Origin: Chishuiella changwenlii
GTDB lineage: Bacteria; Bacteroidota; Bacteroidia; Flavobacteriales; Weeksellaceae
Length of the DNA: 64,000 nucleotides
Reading direction: 5' to 3'
NCBI RefSeq assembly: GCF_900142565.1
Contig: NZ_FRBH01000002.1
Coordinates: 1 to 64,000 of the forward strand
Shown here piece by piece: positions 8,530 to 16,552 of the stretch. The first letter of the stretch is position 1, and every line of letters starts with the position of its first letter. Below the pieces are notes generated by a model. That model was given only the letters and a program-made list of their open reading frames with translations. It ran no database searches and was not told where the DNA came from. The translations under genes were made by a program, and so were the position numbers.

Positions 8530-10623
8530 ATGAAACGAATATTCATTGTAGCATTCTCGCTATTTAACTTTTATACATTTGCTCAGGTTACAGAGGAAAA
8601 CGATTCTACCACTTATGACGTAGTCGAAATAAAAGAAGTTTTAATTGAGGCACAACGTAAGAAAATGTATGCAGATAAAGCCGTATATACATTTGATAAA
8701 GATGCTTTAGAAAAAGCAAGATTTGCACGAGATTTATTAAATACATTACCAGAGTTACAAGTAGATCCAGTAAGTAATAAAATAACGAGCACAAAAGGAG
8801 GTACAACACTTTTTTTACTAAACAATATAGAGGCTACAGATTTACAAATACGTTCTGTAAAACCACAAGATGTTATTCGAGTAGAATATTTTGATATTCC
8901 ACCAACACGTTGGGCAAACAGAGCAGATCAGGTTATAAATATTATTACTCGAAATCCAGAAAATGGTTATGTTTTCGGAAATGATATTGCTACAGCTGTT
9001 TCGGCAGGCTTTGTAAACAATTCTACTTATGCCAATTTTACACGAGGCAAAAATAATTTCGGTTTAGAGTATAATCTTAATTTTAGGGATTATAAGAACA
9101 GAACTTCGAGCAATGTTTACGATTATAATTTAAATGGCGTTCATTATAGAAATGATGATAGGCGAAAAGAATATTTTGGATATACGGATCAATCAATAGC
9201 ATTACGTTATACGAATACAAATCCAGAGAAATATGCGTTCCAAGCAAAGTTTGACTTAAGTATTAATACTGCTTTTGCTTATGCCAATGGTGAAACTATT
9301 TTTTCTCGAGATGATGTAAATGCCAATCATTCCATTTATAAACATTCTAATAATAATTATGTGAAGCCTACATTAGATTTATATTATTCTAAGAAAATAG
9401 GAAAGAAAGACGAAGTTTCAGTTAACGTTGTTGGTTCTTTCTTTACCACTAAAAGCTTTGATAATATTAGAGAATGGATTACAAGTTCTGGAGAAGAGCA
9501 ATATAATTATTTGACAAATTTAAAAGCCGATCAAAAAGGAATTGTTGGAGAGGTTGCACATACTCACGATTTTGAAAAAGGAAAATTAAATTCTGGTTAT
9601 CGTGCATCTTATAACTCAATAGAAAATAATTTAACTAATCTAAATGGAGTTTCAGATAATACAGTAAAGTATCTAGAACAATACATGTATTCTGAATTTT
9701 CAGGTAAAACAAAAAAGTTGATGTATCGTTTGGGATTAGGATTAACTAATATTAATAACAAAAACGAAGAAGCAGAAACGAATACATGGACATTAACACC
9801 AAAATTAGTTTTGGGATATGAGTTATCTAAAAATCAAAGTTTGCGCTTATCAAGCTCATACAAACCAACCAGTCCTTCTAATTCTGCTTTAAGTGCAAAT
9901 GTTGTGCAAATTGTACAGAATATTGTACAAACAGGAAATCCATATCTTACTATTCAGAAATCGTTTAGTAACAATTTAATTTATTCATTCAATTCTAAAT
10001 ATTTCGATCTTAATCTAAATACGTTTTATGTTCGTACAAACAATCCCTATAATCAATTGTATTTAGAAGATAAGGACGGAGATGATATCAGAGGTTATAA
10101 ATTAACTTACGAGAATGCACAGAATTCTCAACATTATGGTGTTCAACTAACGGGATCTGTAAAACCATTTGGAAATGATTTACTAACACTTAAAGTAAAT
10201 GTTTCGCCAGCAACACAACGTTTTAAGACAAGTGATGGACGAATTTTAAAAAATGATTATATCGGTAATTATTTTGTTATATCATCTAGTTATAAGGATG
10301 TGACATTAAATTATCAGTTTAATATTCCGTATTATACACTTGGTGGAGCTTTATTGTATACACAAGAGAACATGAACCATGCTTTTGCAAATTATAAATT
10401 GAATAATTGGACATTTATGGCTGGTGTTTATTGGATTGGAATGCCATCTACTTACAAACAAAAAACACTAGATAAACAATTTGTAGATTATTCTCGTGTA
10501 GGAAAAATTTGGGACAATAAATCGATGTTTGCTTTTGGAATTAGCTTTGATTTTGCTACTGGAAAACGAACAAATATTAATAGAAAGTTAGAAAATGATA
10601 CGGCAGGTGCTGCAACTTTTTAA
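8530..10623 (+). CDS. Outer membrane beta-barrel (TonB-receptor-like) protein
   Basis: A 697-residue outer membrane protein with a signal peptide ending FTFAQ. A plug-like domain spans about 30-150 (DVVEIKEVLIEAQRKK, ..DLLNTLPELQVDP.., VIRVEYFDIPPTRWANRADQVINIITR). A long beta-barrel rich in alternating aromatic strands follows. It fits the outer membrane beta-barrel family related to TonB-dependent receptors but lacks the usual N-terminal carboxypeptidase-regulatory repeat. The substrate is unknown. The promoter is ECF-like and is shared in type with the gene at 10692, so the two probably form an envelope-stress or surface-signalling regulon. Confidence 0.85.
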   Translation: MKRIFIVAFSLFNFYTFAQVTEENDSTTYDVVEIKEVLIEAQRKKMYADKAVYTFDKDALEKARFARDLLNTLPELQVDPVSNKITSTKGGTTLFLLNNIEATDLQIRSVKPQDVIRVEYFDIPPTRWANRADQVINIITRNPENGYVFGNDIATAVSAGFVNNSTYANFTRGKNNFGLEYNLNFRDYKNRTSSNVYDYNLNGVHYRNDDRRKEYFGYTDQSIALRYTNTNPEKYAFQAKFDLSINTAFAYANGETIFSRDDVNANHSIYKHSNNNYVKPTLDLYYSKKIGKKDEVSVNVVGSFFTTKSFDNIREWITSSGEEQYNYLTNLKADQKGIVGEVAHTHDFEKGKLNSGYRASYNSIENNLTNLNGVSDNTVKYLEQYMYSEFSGKTKKLMYRLGLGLTNINNKNEEAETNTWTLTPKLVLGYELSKNQSLRLSSSYKPTSPSNSALSANVVQIVQNIVQTGNPYLTIQKSFSNNLIYSFNSKYFDLNLNTFYVRTNNPYNQLYLEDKDGDDIRGYKLTYENAQNSQHYGVQLTGSVKPFGNDLLTLKVNVSPATQRFKTSDGRILKNDYIGNYFVISSSYKDVTLNYQFNIPYYTLGGALLYTQENMNHAFANYKLNNWTFMAGVYWIGMPSTYKQKTLDKQFVDYSRVGKIWDNKSMFAFGISFDFATGKRTNINRKLENDTAGAATF

Positions 10624-10643
10624 TAAATAAAATAATGTGTAAA

Positions 10644-10670
10644 TGTAACTTTTTTGTTTAATCTTACGTC
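10644..10670 (+). promoter_or_regulatory. ECF-sigma-type promoter, second copy
   Basis: TGTAAC (10644-10649) and CGTC (10667-10670) are separated by 17 nt, close to the motif at 8466. Both end in CGTCT. It starts 21 nt after the upstream stop codon and lies 22 nt before the start at 10692. Confidence 0.6.
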
Positions 10671-10691
10671 TAATTATAAAACGGTTAAATA

Positions 10692-11714
10692 ATGAATAAA
10701 CTACTTTATATTTTTACATTACTTTCAATTTATATAAGTGCACAATCAACTAATCTGAGAGTTTTAGATTATTCGACAAATTTATCTATTGATGACGCAG
10801 ATGTTTATTTTTCTCAATCTAGAAAAAACTTTATCACCGATTTAGATGGAAGAGTTGTGGTTAATTTAAAAGATGTTAATGCTACAGATGAACTAATTGT
10901 TTCTAAAAAAGATTATCAAGATGCAAGAATAAAAGTTTCTAACCTAAAATCAGATTTAACAATTAAACTTGAAAAGATTTCTGAAATAGAATTACAAGAA
11001 ACGATTGTAACGAATCTTAGAGCTGAAGACATTTTACAAAAAGTAATTGATAATTATGAGAATAATTTTAAAGTTGATAAATATTATTTTTTAGCAACTG
11101 TAAAACAAAGTGTAATAGAAGATACGAACAAAGATTATATTGATGTTAATTTACAGTTTAAGTTTAAGAATAAGGATTTAAAAATAAAATCAACAGGAAA
11201 AGTAAACAGTCGCTACACGGAAGGAAAGTTAAAATACAAAGTCAATATTAATACAGTAGACTATTTAAAGAATTTATATCTTTTTGATGGACTAAAAGAA
11301 ATGCACGAATCTACTTTAAATAAAAGATATTTAGCGTCAAAAGTAGTTAGTACAAGATATGCTGATAAGCCCATGTATGAAGTTTATTTGAATAAAACAG
11401 AGGATCAACAAATTTATTTATTAATTGATAAAACCACTTTTTCTCTTGTTGAGTTTAAATCTAATTTTATAAAAAATAAGAGTATAAATTTGGATATAAA
11501 GAGCAACGAAATCTCAATAAAGTTTAGACCTTATGGAGACAGTTGGATACTGAAAGAATCTACAGTGTTTATGGATACTTCTTTTAAGCATGATTCTTCT
11601 CCAACCATTAATTTAGATTATAAATTAAATACGTATGACTTTAGTACAAATCCATTTCCAGAATTTAAAAAATCTGTGAGAGAAGAAGATGATATTCGTA
11701 GAAGTTTCAAATAA
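10692..11714 (+). CDS. Exported protein with carboxypeptidase-regulatory-like domain
   Basis: The 340-residue product has a signal peptide (cleavage near IYISAQ) and an N-terminal CarboxypepD_reg-like beta-sandwich at about 20-95 (LRVLDYSTNLSIDDADVYF.., FITDLDGRVVVNL). The following 240 residues form a beta-rich region of unknown type that begins with RAEDILQKVIDNYENNF, a pattern shared with DUF5686-type envelope proteins. A role at the outer membrane is likely, but no activity can be named. It has its own ECF-like promoter, so it can be made with, or apart from, the barrel protein upstream. Confidence 0.75.
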   Translation: MNKLLYIFTLLSIYISAQSTNLRVLDYSTNLSIDDADVYFSQSRKNFITDLDGRVVVNLKDVNATDELIVSKKDYQDARIKVSNLKSDLTIKLEKISEIELQETIVTNLRAEDILQKVIDNYENNFKVDKYYFLATVKQSVIEDTNKDYIDVNLQFKFKNKDLKIKSTGKVNSRYTEGKLKYKVNINTVDYLKNLYLFDGLKEMHESTLNKRYLASKVVSTRYADKPMYEVYLNKTEDQQIYLLIDKTTFSLVEFKSNFIKNKSINLDIKSNEISIKFRPYGDSWILKESTVFMDTSFKHDSSPTINLDYKLNTYDFSTNPFPEFKKSVREEDDIRRSFK

Positions 11715-12058
11715 AAGATTTAGGTTTAAGATATAAGATATAAGATATAAGATATAAGGAGTAAGTCTTATTCCAAATTGTTGCTTGGCGTTCTCTGCGT
11801 AATCTTTGTGCTCTTTGCGGTTAAACAATATAATAAAGAAGTTAGAAGTTGGAAATTAGATTTCCTCTATTATCAAGCATTGTCTGTTTAGCTTATAGCT
11901 TCTAAACTTCATTAAACTAAATTATAAGTCAATCGTCAAGCTTTGTCTTGCGAAGCATCATTTACTATATTCACCCAACTTGTCAAGCTGATTTCATTTC
12001 AGCTTCACATTATGTGAGTAGTGATGTGTTCCTGAAACGAGTTCAGGATTTTCTTAAT
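11715..12058. other. Gene-free stretch with several repeat types
   Basis: No gene is credible here. The stretch starts with four tandem copies of the 7-mer AAGATAT (11728-11755). It continues with a GCGTTCTCTGCGTAATC / TTTGTGCTCTTTGCGG segment (about 11788-11820), a type of sequence I recall as a common dispersed intergenic element in this phylum. A GAAGTTAGAAGTTGGAAATTAG stretch follows, similar to the repeats at 150-510. Two short hairpins come last: AAGCTGA/TTCAGCTT near 11983-12005, and CCTGAA/TTCAGG near 12032-12048. It appears to be a landing zone for decaying repeats. Confidence 0.6.
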
Positions 12059-12097
12059 AAAAAGAGAAGGATTATTTATAAAAATCCTTCTCTTTTA
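12059..12097. terminator. Bidirectional terminator between 11714 and 12072 genes
   Basis: AAAGAGAAGGATT and AATCCTTCTCTTT pair around a short A/T loop, with an A-run on the left and a T-run on the right, so it can end transcription from either side. Its left arm covers the stop codon of the minus-strand gene at 12072. Confidence 0.75.
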
Positions 12098-12542
12098 TAT
12101 TTAATTTTTCAAGGATGAAATTTATAACCCTGTGTAGATTTGTATCCTCTCTTTGCATACAAGAAACATCAAAAGTTGTATTACTATTTTGATTTCCTAT
12201 TGTTAATATTAAATGATATCCATCTAAGCACATAAGATTGTTAAAAATATCTTTAGAATTCAATTCTAATAATTTATCTTCAATTTCTTTATAATCTTCC
12301 AAAGACAAATAGACATTCTTTTTGTAATCTCTATTAGACTCTAAATTCATTTTTATAACTGCAAGAGCTTTTTGCTTTTTATCTTTTTTGTTTATAGGAT
12401 AAAACATAGACTCTGGATGATCTATAGAAATATCCGTATTGCTAAACAATTTAAAAGAGGAATAATGAATATTAAACCACGTAATCTTTGTTTGTCCAAA
12501 AGTTAGTATCGATAGTAAGAAAACAACTAAACTTAATTTCAT
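12072..12542 (-). CDS. Secreted protein of unknown function
   Basis: A 156-residue protein with a cleavable signal peptide (MKLSLVVFLLSILTFGQ, cleavage before about residue 17). The mature part is polar and lysine-rich, with two cysteines (about 104 and 129) that could form a disulfide. No known domain is recognised. The start codon overlaps the stop of the acyl-CoA reductase gene by 4 nt (ATGA), indicating translational coupling, but nothing in the sequence connects it to acyl-CoA metabolism. Confidence 0.75.
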   Translation of the reverse strand: MKLSLVVFLLSILTFGQTKITWFNIHYSSFKLFSNTDISIDHPESMFYPINKKDKKQKALAVIKMNLESNRDYKKNVYLSLEDYKEIEDKLLELNSKDIFNNLMCLDGYHLILTIGNQNSNTTFDVSCMQREDTNLHRVINFILEKLNIKEKDFYK

Positions 12543-13603
12543 ATCTCAGCTAAAAACTTTAAAGTATCAATGTTGTCAGCATAATCAGTTAATAAAGGTG
12601 TTTGCGTTTTTCCGAAATCAACATAATTCGGATTATCTTTTAAATCATTTCCAACAACACATTGTATTTGATCTTCATTATTGATTAAATATGATTTTAC
12701 TTCATCAAGATCCGAGTAAATTTCATAATTAACTACAGCAATTGGAGAATGTAAGTTTTCATCTTTTTTTAATAAAACGAAATTATTATCTAAGAAATCA
12801 TCTTTTCCTAATAAGTAAATCGCACGATTATAATCGTAGTTATTGGCATATTTAGGATGATTAATAACAGTTGTACCCCAATCTAAAATATTCTCAAAAA
12901 AAGTTGGAATCTGTTCTTCAGATTTAAAGTAAATCTTTGTAATATTTCTGCAACCTAAACCAAAATATCTAAAAATATCATCTCCTAATGCTTTTAATTC
13001 ATCATTCGTTTCTGTACCATTTAATACAGCGACAGAAGTTCTATTTTTACGAATAATGTTTGGAACTTTAGAAAAATATTGCTCAAAATAACGAGCAGTA
13101 TTGTTACTTCCCGTAGCGATAACAGCATCAAAATTCTCTAAACGATCAATTTTTTTGATAATTTGTTTAAAATCATCATTAATTGTGTAAAGGAATTTTA
13201 TGATAAATAACATTAACTTATCGTCTTTAGAAGATGTTTTTACCAAAGCGCTATGTCCAGCAAGTATAACAGCAAGTAAATCATGAAACCCAACTAAAGG
13301 TAAATTTCCTGCCATAATAATTCCGACATTTTTCTCTGTTACTGTAAAATTGTAATTACTTATCCAATTAGATAAACTCTCTGTTGTTAAAGCTTTTGAC
13401 CAATTTTCTAATGCAAAGAATATATTCTCTTTGGTAAACCAATTGTTATATGCTTCAGCATCATTTACAGCAAAATTTATTTCTTCATCTAAGGCATTAA
13501 ATTTCAATTTTAACACATCCGAGATAGGCGCATTTTTATTTGAAATGTATAGAAATAATTGGCCTAATTCGTTAAAAGCAGAAATCCTTTGTTCGATTGT
13601 CAT
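12539..13603 (-). CDS. LuxC-type acyl-CoA reductase
   Basis: A 354-residue member of the LuxC branch of the aldehyde dehydrogenase superfamily. The predicted nucleophile is C218 in GLGCRNITKIY, and a cofactor-binding VIATGSNNTARYFEQYF segment lies at 161-177. LuxC enzymes reduce fatty acyl-CoA or acyl groups to aldehydes with NADPH. No luxD or luxE partner is nearby. It is divergently transcribed from a dicluster ferredoxin gene with overlapping promoters, an arrangement I recall as common in Flavobacteriia. The physiological substrate is unknown. Confidence 0.85.
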   Translation of the reverse strand: MTIEQRISAFNELGQLFLYISNKNAPISDVLKLKFNALDEEINFAVNDAEAYNNWFTKENIFFALENWSKALTTESLSNWISNYNFTVTEKNVGIIMAGNLPLVGFHDLLAVILAGHSALVKTSSKDDKLMLFIIKFLYTINDDFKQIIKKIDRLENFDAVIATGSNNTARYFEQYFSKVPNIIRKNRTSVAVLNGTETNDELKALGDDIFRYFGLGCRNITKIYFKSEEQIPTFFENILDWGTTVINHPKYANNYDYNRAIYLLGKDDFLDNNFVLLKKDENLHSPIAVVNYEIYSDLDEVKSYLINNEDQIQCVVGNDLKDNPNYVDFGKTQTPLLTDYADNIDTLKFLAEI

Positions 13604-13666
13604 AATTCTTAAAAATAAAATGTAATTTTGCAGTTACAAATGTAGGAAATAAAAAAACAGATACAA
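13597..13666. promoter_or_regulatory. Overlapping divergent promoters, acyl-CoA reductase and ferredoxin
   Basis: For the minus strand, TTG (13666-13664), a 19-nt spacer and TACATTTG (13644-13637) form a full consensus promoter whose -33 part overlaps the ferredoxin start codon. For the plus strand, TAATTTTG (13623-13630) is a consensus -7 element with a TTG 23 nt upstream. The two predicted start points lie inside each other's core promoter, so the genes may be transcribed in alternation. Confidence 0.6.
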
Positions 13667-14016
13667 TGGCTATAATTATTACAGATGAATGTATAAATTG
13701 TGGAGCTTGTGAACCAGAATGTCCAAATACAGCAATATACGAAGCTGCTGTAGATTGGAGATATTCTGAAGGTACATCTCTTACAGGAGATATTGTAAAT
13801 GTAGATGGTGTTACTTTTAATGCTGATGCAGTACAAGATCCTATTAGTGATGAAGTGTATTACATAGTTCCAGATAAGTGTACTGAATGTAAAGGATTCC
13901 ATGAAGAGCCACAATGTGCGGCAGTTTGTCCTGTAGATTGTTGTGTTCCGGATGATAACCACGTAGAAAGTGATGAACGTCTTTTAAGTAAGAAAGCGTT
14001 TATGCATTTAGAGTAA
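13666..14016 (+). CDS. 4Fe-4S dicluster ferredoxin
   Basis: The 116-residue protein has two cysteine clusters: C9-x2-C12-x2-C15-x3-C19-P and C72-x2-C75-x8-C84-x3-C88-P, with C92 and C93 following. This is the layout of 2[4Fe-4S] ferredoxins. About 50 residues with an acidic beta-rich insert separate the clusters. It is a soluble low-potential electron carrier. Its genomic partner is the LuxC-type reductase on the other strand, though a direct electron path between them is not established. Confidence 0.93.
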   Translation: MAIIITDECINCGACEPECPNTAIYEAAVDWRYSEGTSLTGDIVNVDGVTFNADAVQDPISDEVYYIVPDKCTECKGFHEEPQCAAVCPVDCCVPDDNHVESDERLLSKKAFMHLE

Positions 14017-14042
14017 AAATCGTCACAACTTTACATATTCAT

Positions 14043-14074
14043 AACCTCGACTTTTATAAGTCGAGGTTTTTTTA
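14043..14074 (+). terminator. Terminator after ferredoxin gene
   Basis: An 11-bp stem AACCTCGACTT / AAGTCGAGGTT (14043-14053 and 14058-14068) with a 4-nt loop, then T7. Confidence 0.88.
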
Positions 14075-14125
14075 TTCCAATTTTCTCCAGTTTTTCTAAT
14101 CACATTTTAATGTTATTCTAATCGG

Positions 14126-14163
14126 ATAGTAATACTATTATAGGGTATAGTCATGTATTTTTG
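14126..14163 (+). promoter_or_regulatory. Promoter and candidate operator of the exporter operon
   Basis: TATTTTTG (14156-14163) is an exact -7 element 29 nt before the TetR gene. Upstream, ATAGTAATACTAT (14126-14138) is a near-perfect inverted repeat, ATAGTA/TACTAT around one central base. It sits between the expected -33 and -7 regions and would block the promoter if bound, as TetR-family autoregulators do. No clear TTG is present at -33. Confidence 0.5.
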
Positions 14164-14192
14164 ATATCAAATATTAAACATTTAATAAACGG

Positions 14193-14867
14193 ATGGATTT
14201 TCAATTGAAATTCAATGTAAACGAAAAACTGTATCTCAAAAATCCAGAAAGTAGCGAAGTAGGTAAAACTATCGTTAAACAAGCTATAGAACTGATTTTT
14301 GAAACCGGATTTGAGCATTTTACTTTCAAAAAATTGGCTATAAAAATTAATTCTACAGAAGCAACAATCTATCGTTATTTCTCGTCGAAGTATAAATTAT
14401 TAACCTATATTTTGAATTGGTATTGGTCTTACATCGAATTTATTTCTGAGCTAAAAACAAAAGAGATTAAAAACTCATTAGAAAAATTAGATAAAATATT
14501 AGAAATTATTACACACTATGATAATTCTTGCGATGAGGTAGAAGATTATAACATAAAAAAACTTCATGCAATTGTTATTTCAGAAAGTAGTAAATCTTAC
14601 TTGGTAAAAGAGGTTGATTTAATTTGTAAAGAAATGGTTTTTGAACCTTTAGAAAGTCTTTGCAAGTTTATAGCAGTAATTATAAAAGAAGTTAGAGAAG
14701 ATTTTCCTTATCCGTTTTCTTTAGCAAGTACATTATTAGAAACTGCACACGATCAACATTTTTTTAGTGAGCATTTACCAAATCTTACAGATAATAATCA
14801 ACACGAGAATCATACAAAATATGTGTTAGATTATTTAAAATATATTACGTCAAACTTTATCAAATAA
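14193..14867 (+). CDS. TetR/AcrR family regulator
   Basis: A 224-residue regulator with an N-terminal TetR helix-turn-helix at about 24-73 (VKQAIELIFETGFEHFTFKKL, then INSTEATIYRYFSSKYKLLTYIL). The remaining 150 residues are an all-helical ligand domain of no named subgroup. It is the first gene of a four-gene operon, 5 nt before the ABC transporter, and probably controls that operon in response to an exported or toxic compound. A palindromic candidate operator lies in its promoter. Confidence 0.88.
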   Translation: MDFQLKFNVNEKLYLKNPESSEVGKTIVKQAIELIFETGFEHFTFKKLAIKINSTEATIYRYFSSKYKLLTYILNWYWSYIEFISELKTKEIKNSLEKLDKILEIITHYDNSCDEVEDYNIKKLHAIVISESSKSYLVKEVDLICKEMVFEPLESLCKFIAVIIKEVREDFPYPFSLASTLLETAHDQHFFSEHLPNLTDNNQHENHTKYVLDYLKYITSNFIK

Positions 14868-14872
14868 ACAAA

Positions 14873-16540
14873 ATGGCATCAATATCAGCAAGCGAACACG
14901 GTAGAAAACTACTTCGCTATATTACAAAGGAGAAAAAAGATGTAACCAATATTTATTTTTATGCAATACTAAACGGACTTGTTTCTTTAAGTATCCCTTT
15001 GGGAATACAATCTATTATTAGTTTTGTATTAGGAGCAACTATGGTTACGTCTATTTATATTCTTATTTTCTTCGTCGTAATAGGAACTTTTTTGGTAGGA
15101 TATTTTAGATTAAAAGTTATTGAGATTATCGAAAAAATTCAACAAAAAATATACGTGGAATTTTCAATGGCTTTTGCAGATAAATTACCTAAAGTAAATC
15201 TATCTACAAATAGAAAATATTATTTACCAGAATTAGTAAATAGATTTTTTGATATTCAGAATCTACAGAAGGGTGTTTCAAAAATTCTTTTAGAAATACC
15301 TACAGCGTTAATCCAGATTTTATTTGGTATTTTATTATTAGCCTTTTATCATCCATGGTTTTTAGCTTTTGGAGGACTTGTCGTTATATCAATTGTTATG
15401 ATATTTTATTACACAATGGAAAGTGGAATAAAATCTAGTATAGATGAAAGTGATAAGAAATATGAAACCGCAGCTTGGATAGAGGATGTAGCTGGATCTG
15501 TAAAAACTTTTAAAATGCACTCAGAAAGAGGAACGCATATTTTAGGAACAGATGATCGTGTTTCTGATTATTTAGATGATAGAACTTCTCATTTTAAAGT
15601 TTTAGTGTTTCAATACAAAACAATTATTGCATTTAAGGTAATTATTACATTTACAATGTTGGCTATTGGAACTTATCTTATGTTAGACCAACAATTAAAT
15701 ATCGGAGCTTTTATAGCAACAGAAATCGTTGTATTAACAATTATGGCTGCTGTAGAAAAATTAATTGTTAGTTTAGAAAGTTACTACGATATGATTGCTT
15801 CTTATGCGAAGTTAACAAAGGTTACAGAGCTAGATGAAGAAGTAGAAGGAGATATAGAACTTTTACAAAAAAATAAAGGAACAACAATAGAGTTTAAAGA
15901 TGTTGAGTTTGCTTTTAATGACAGTCCTAAAATTTTACATGACATCAATTTTAAACTTCAAGAGAATTCTTTAACTGTTGTAACAGGAAAAACTGGGACA
16001 GGAAAATCTCTTCTTTTAAATATGTTAGCAGGTTTTTATGAATCGAGTTCAGGAAGTATTCTTTTTGATAAAATACCATTGAAAAATCTAAATAAAAAAC
16101 ATTTCAGAAATAGTGTTGGACTTTATTTAGAAAGCTCAAAAGTAATTCAGGGAACTGTACAAGAAAATATTCTTTTAGGAAATACACAAAGTAATACACA
16201 AAGTATTTTAGAGCTTTCTGATGAATTAGGGATAGATAATATTTCGAATTTATTTAGTAAAGGTTTCACAACAGAAATTAGCGAAACAGATTCTGAACTT
16301 TCATTTAATTCTAAAAAGAAAATTCTTCTTCTTCGTTCTCTTTTAGGAGAAAAAAGATTATTGCTTTTAGAAAATCCTTTAAGTGGAATGTCTGATACTT
16401 TTCAACAAAAGATGATAGAATATCTTAACCATTTAAAACAGCATACAACAATTGTAATTGTATCATCAGATGCAAATCTTGTTAAATACGCTGATCAGCA
16501 TCTTCATTTAGAAGATGGAACACTTAGAGTTATTTCATAA
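14873..16540 (+). CDS. ABC half-transporter with degenerate ATPase motifs
   Basis: The 555-residue protein joins an N-terminal membrane domain of about six helices (about 25-300) to a C-terminal nucleotide-binding domain. It resembles type I secretion or multidrug exporters but has no N-terminal peptidase domain. Walker A is intact (G372-K-T-G-T-G-K378-S). Other catalytic motifs are altered: the Q-loop Gln is E420, the signature LSGGQ reads L476-S-F-N-S, the Walker B aspartate is E500, the catalytic Glu is N501, and the H-loop His is S532. It may bind ATP but hydrolyse it poorly, or work by an unusual cycle. HlyD- and TolC-type genes follow. Confidence 0.85.
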   Translation: MASISASEHGRKLLRYITKEKKDVTNIYFYAILNGLVSLSIPLGIQSIISFVLGATMVTSIYILIFFVVIGTFLVGYFRLKVIEIIEKIQQKIYVEFSMAFADKLPKVNLSTNRKYYLPELVNRFFDIQNLQKGVSKILLEIPTALIQILFGILLLAFYHPWFLAFGGLVVISIVMIFYYTMESGIKSSIDESDKKYETAAWIEDVAGSVKTFKMHSERGTHILGTDDRVSDYLDDRTSHFKVLVFQYKTIIAFKVIITFTMLAIGTYLMLDQQLNIGAFIATEIVVLTIMAAVEKLIVSLESYYDMIASYAKLTKVTELDEEVEGDIELLQKNKGTTIEFKDVEFAFNDSPKILHDINFKLQENSLTVVTGKTGTGKSLLLNMLAGFYESSSGSILFDKIPLKNLNKKHFRNSVGLYLESSKVIQGTVQENILLGNTQSNTQSILELSDELGIDNISNLFSKGFTTEISETDSELSFNSKKKILLLRSLLGEKRLLLLENPLSGMSDTFQQKMIEYLNHLKQHTTIVIVSSDANLVKYADQHLHLEDGTLRVIS

Positions 16541-16552
16541 AAATTACAGAAA

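Noticed and set aside
13609-13962. Cysteine- and isoleucine-rich minus-strand frame over the ferredoxin
   Set aside because: It mirrors the ferredoxin coding sequence; the real gene has clear 4Fe-4S motifs and its own promoter.
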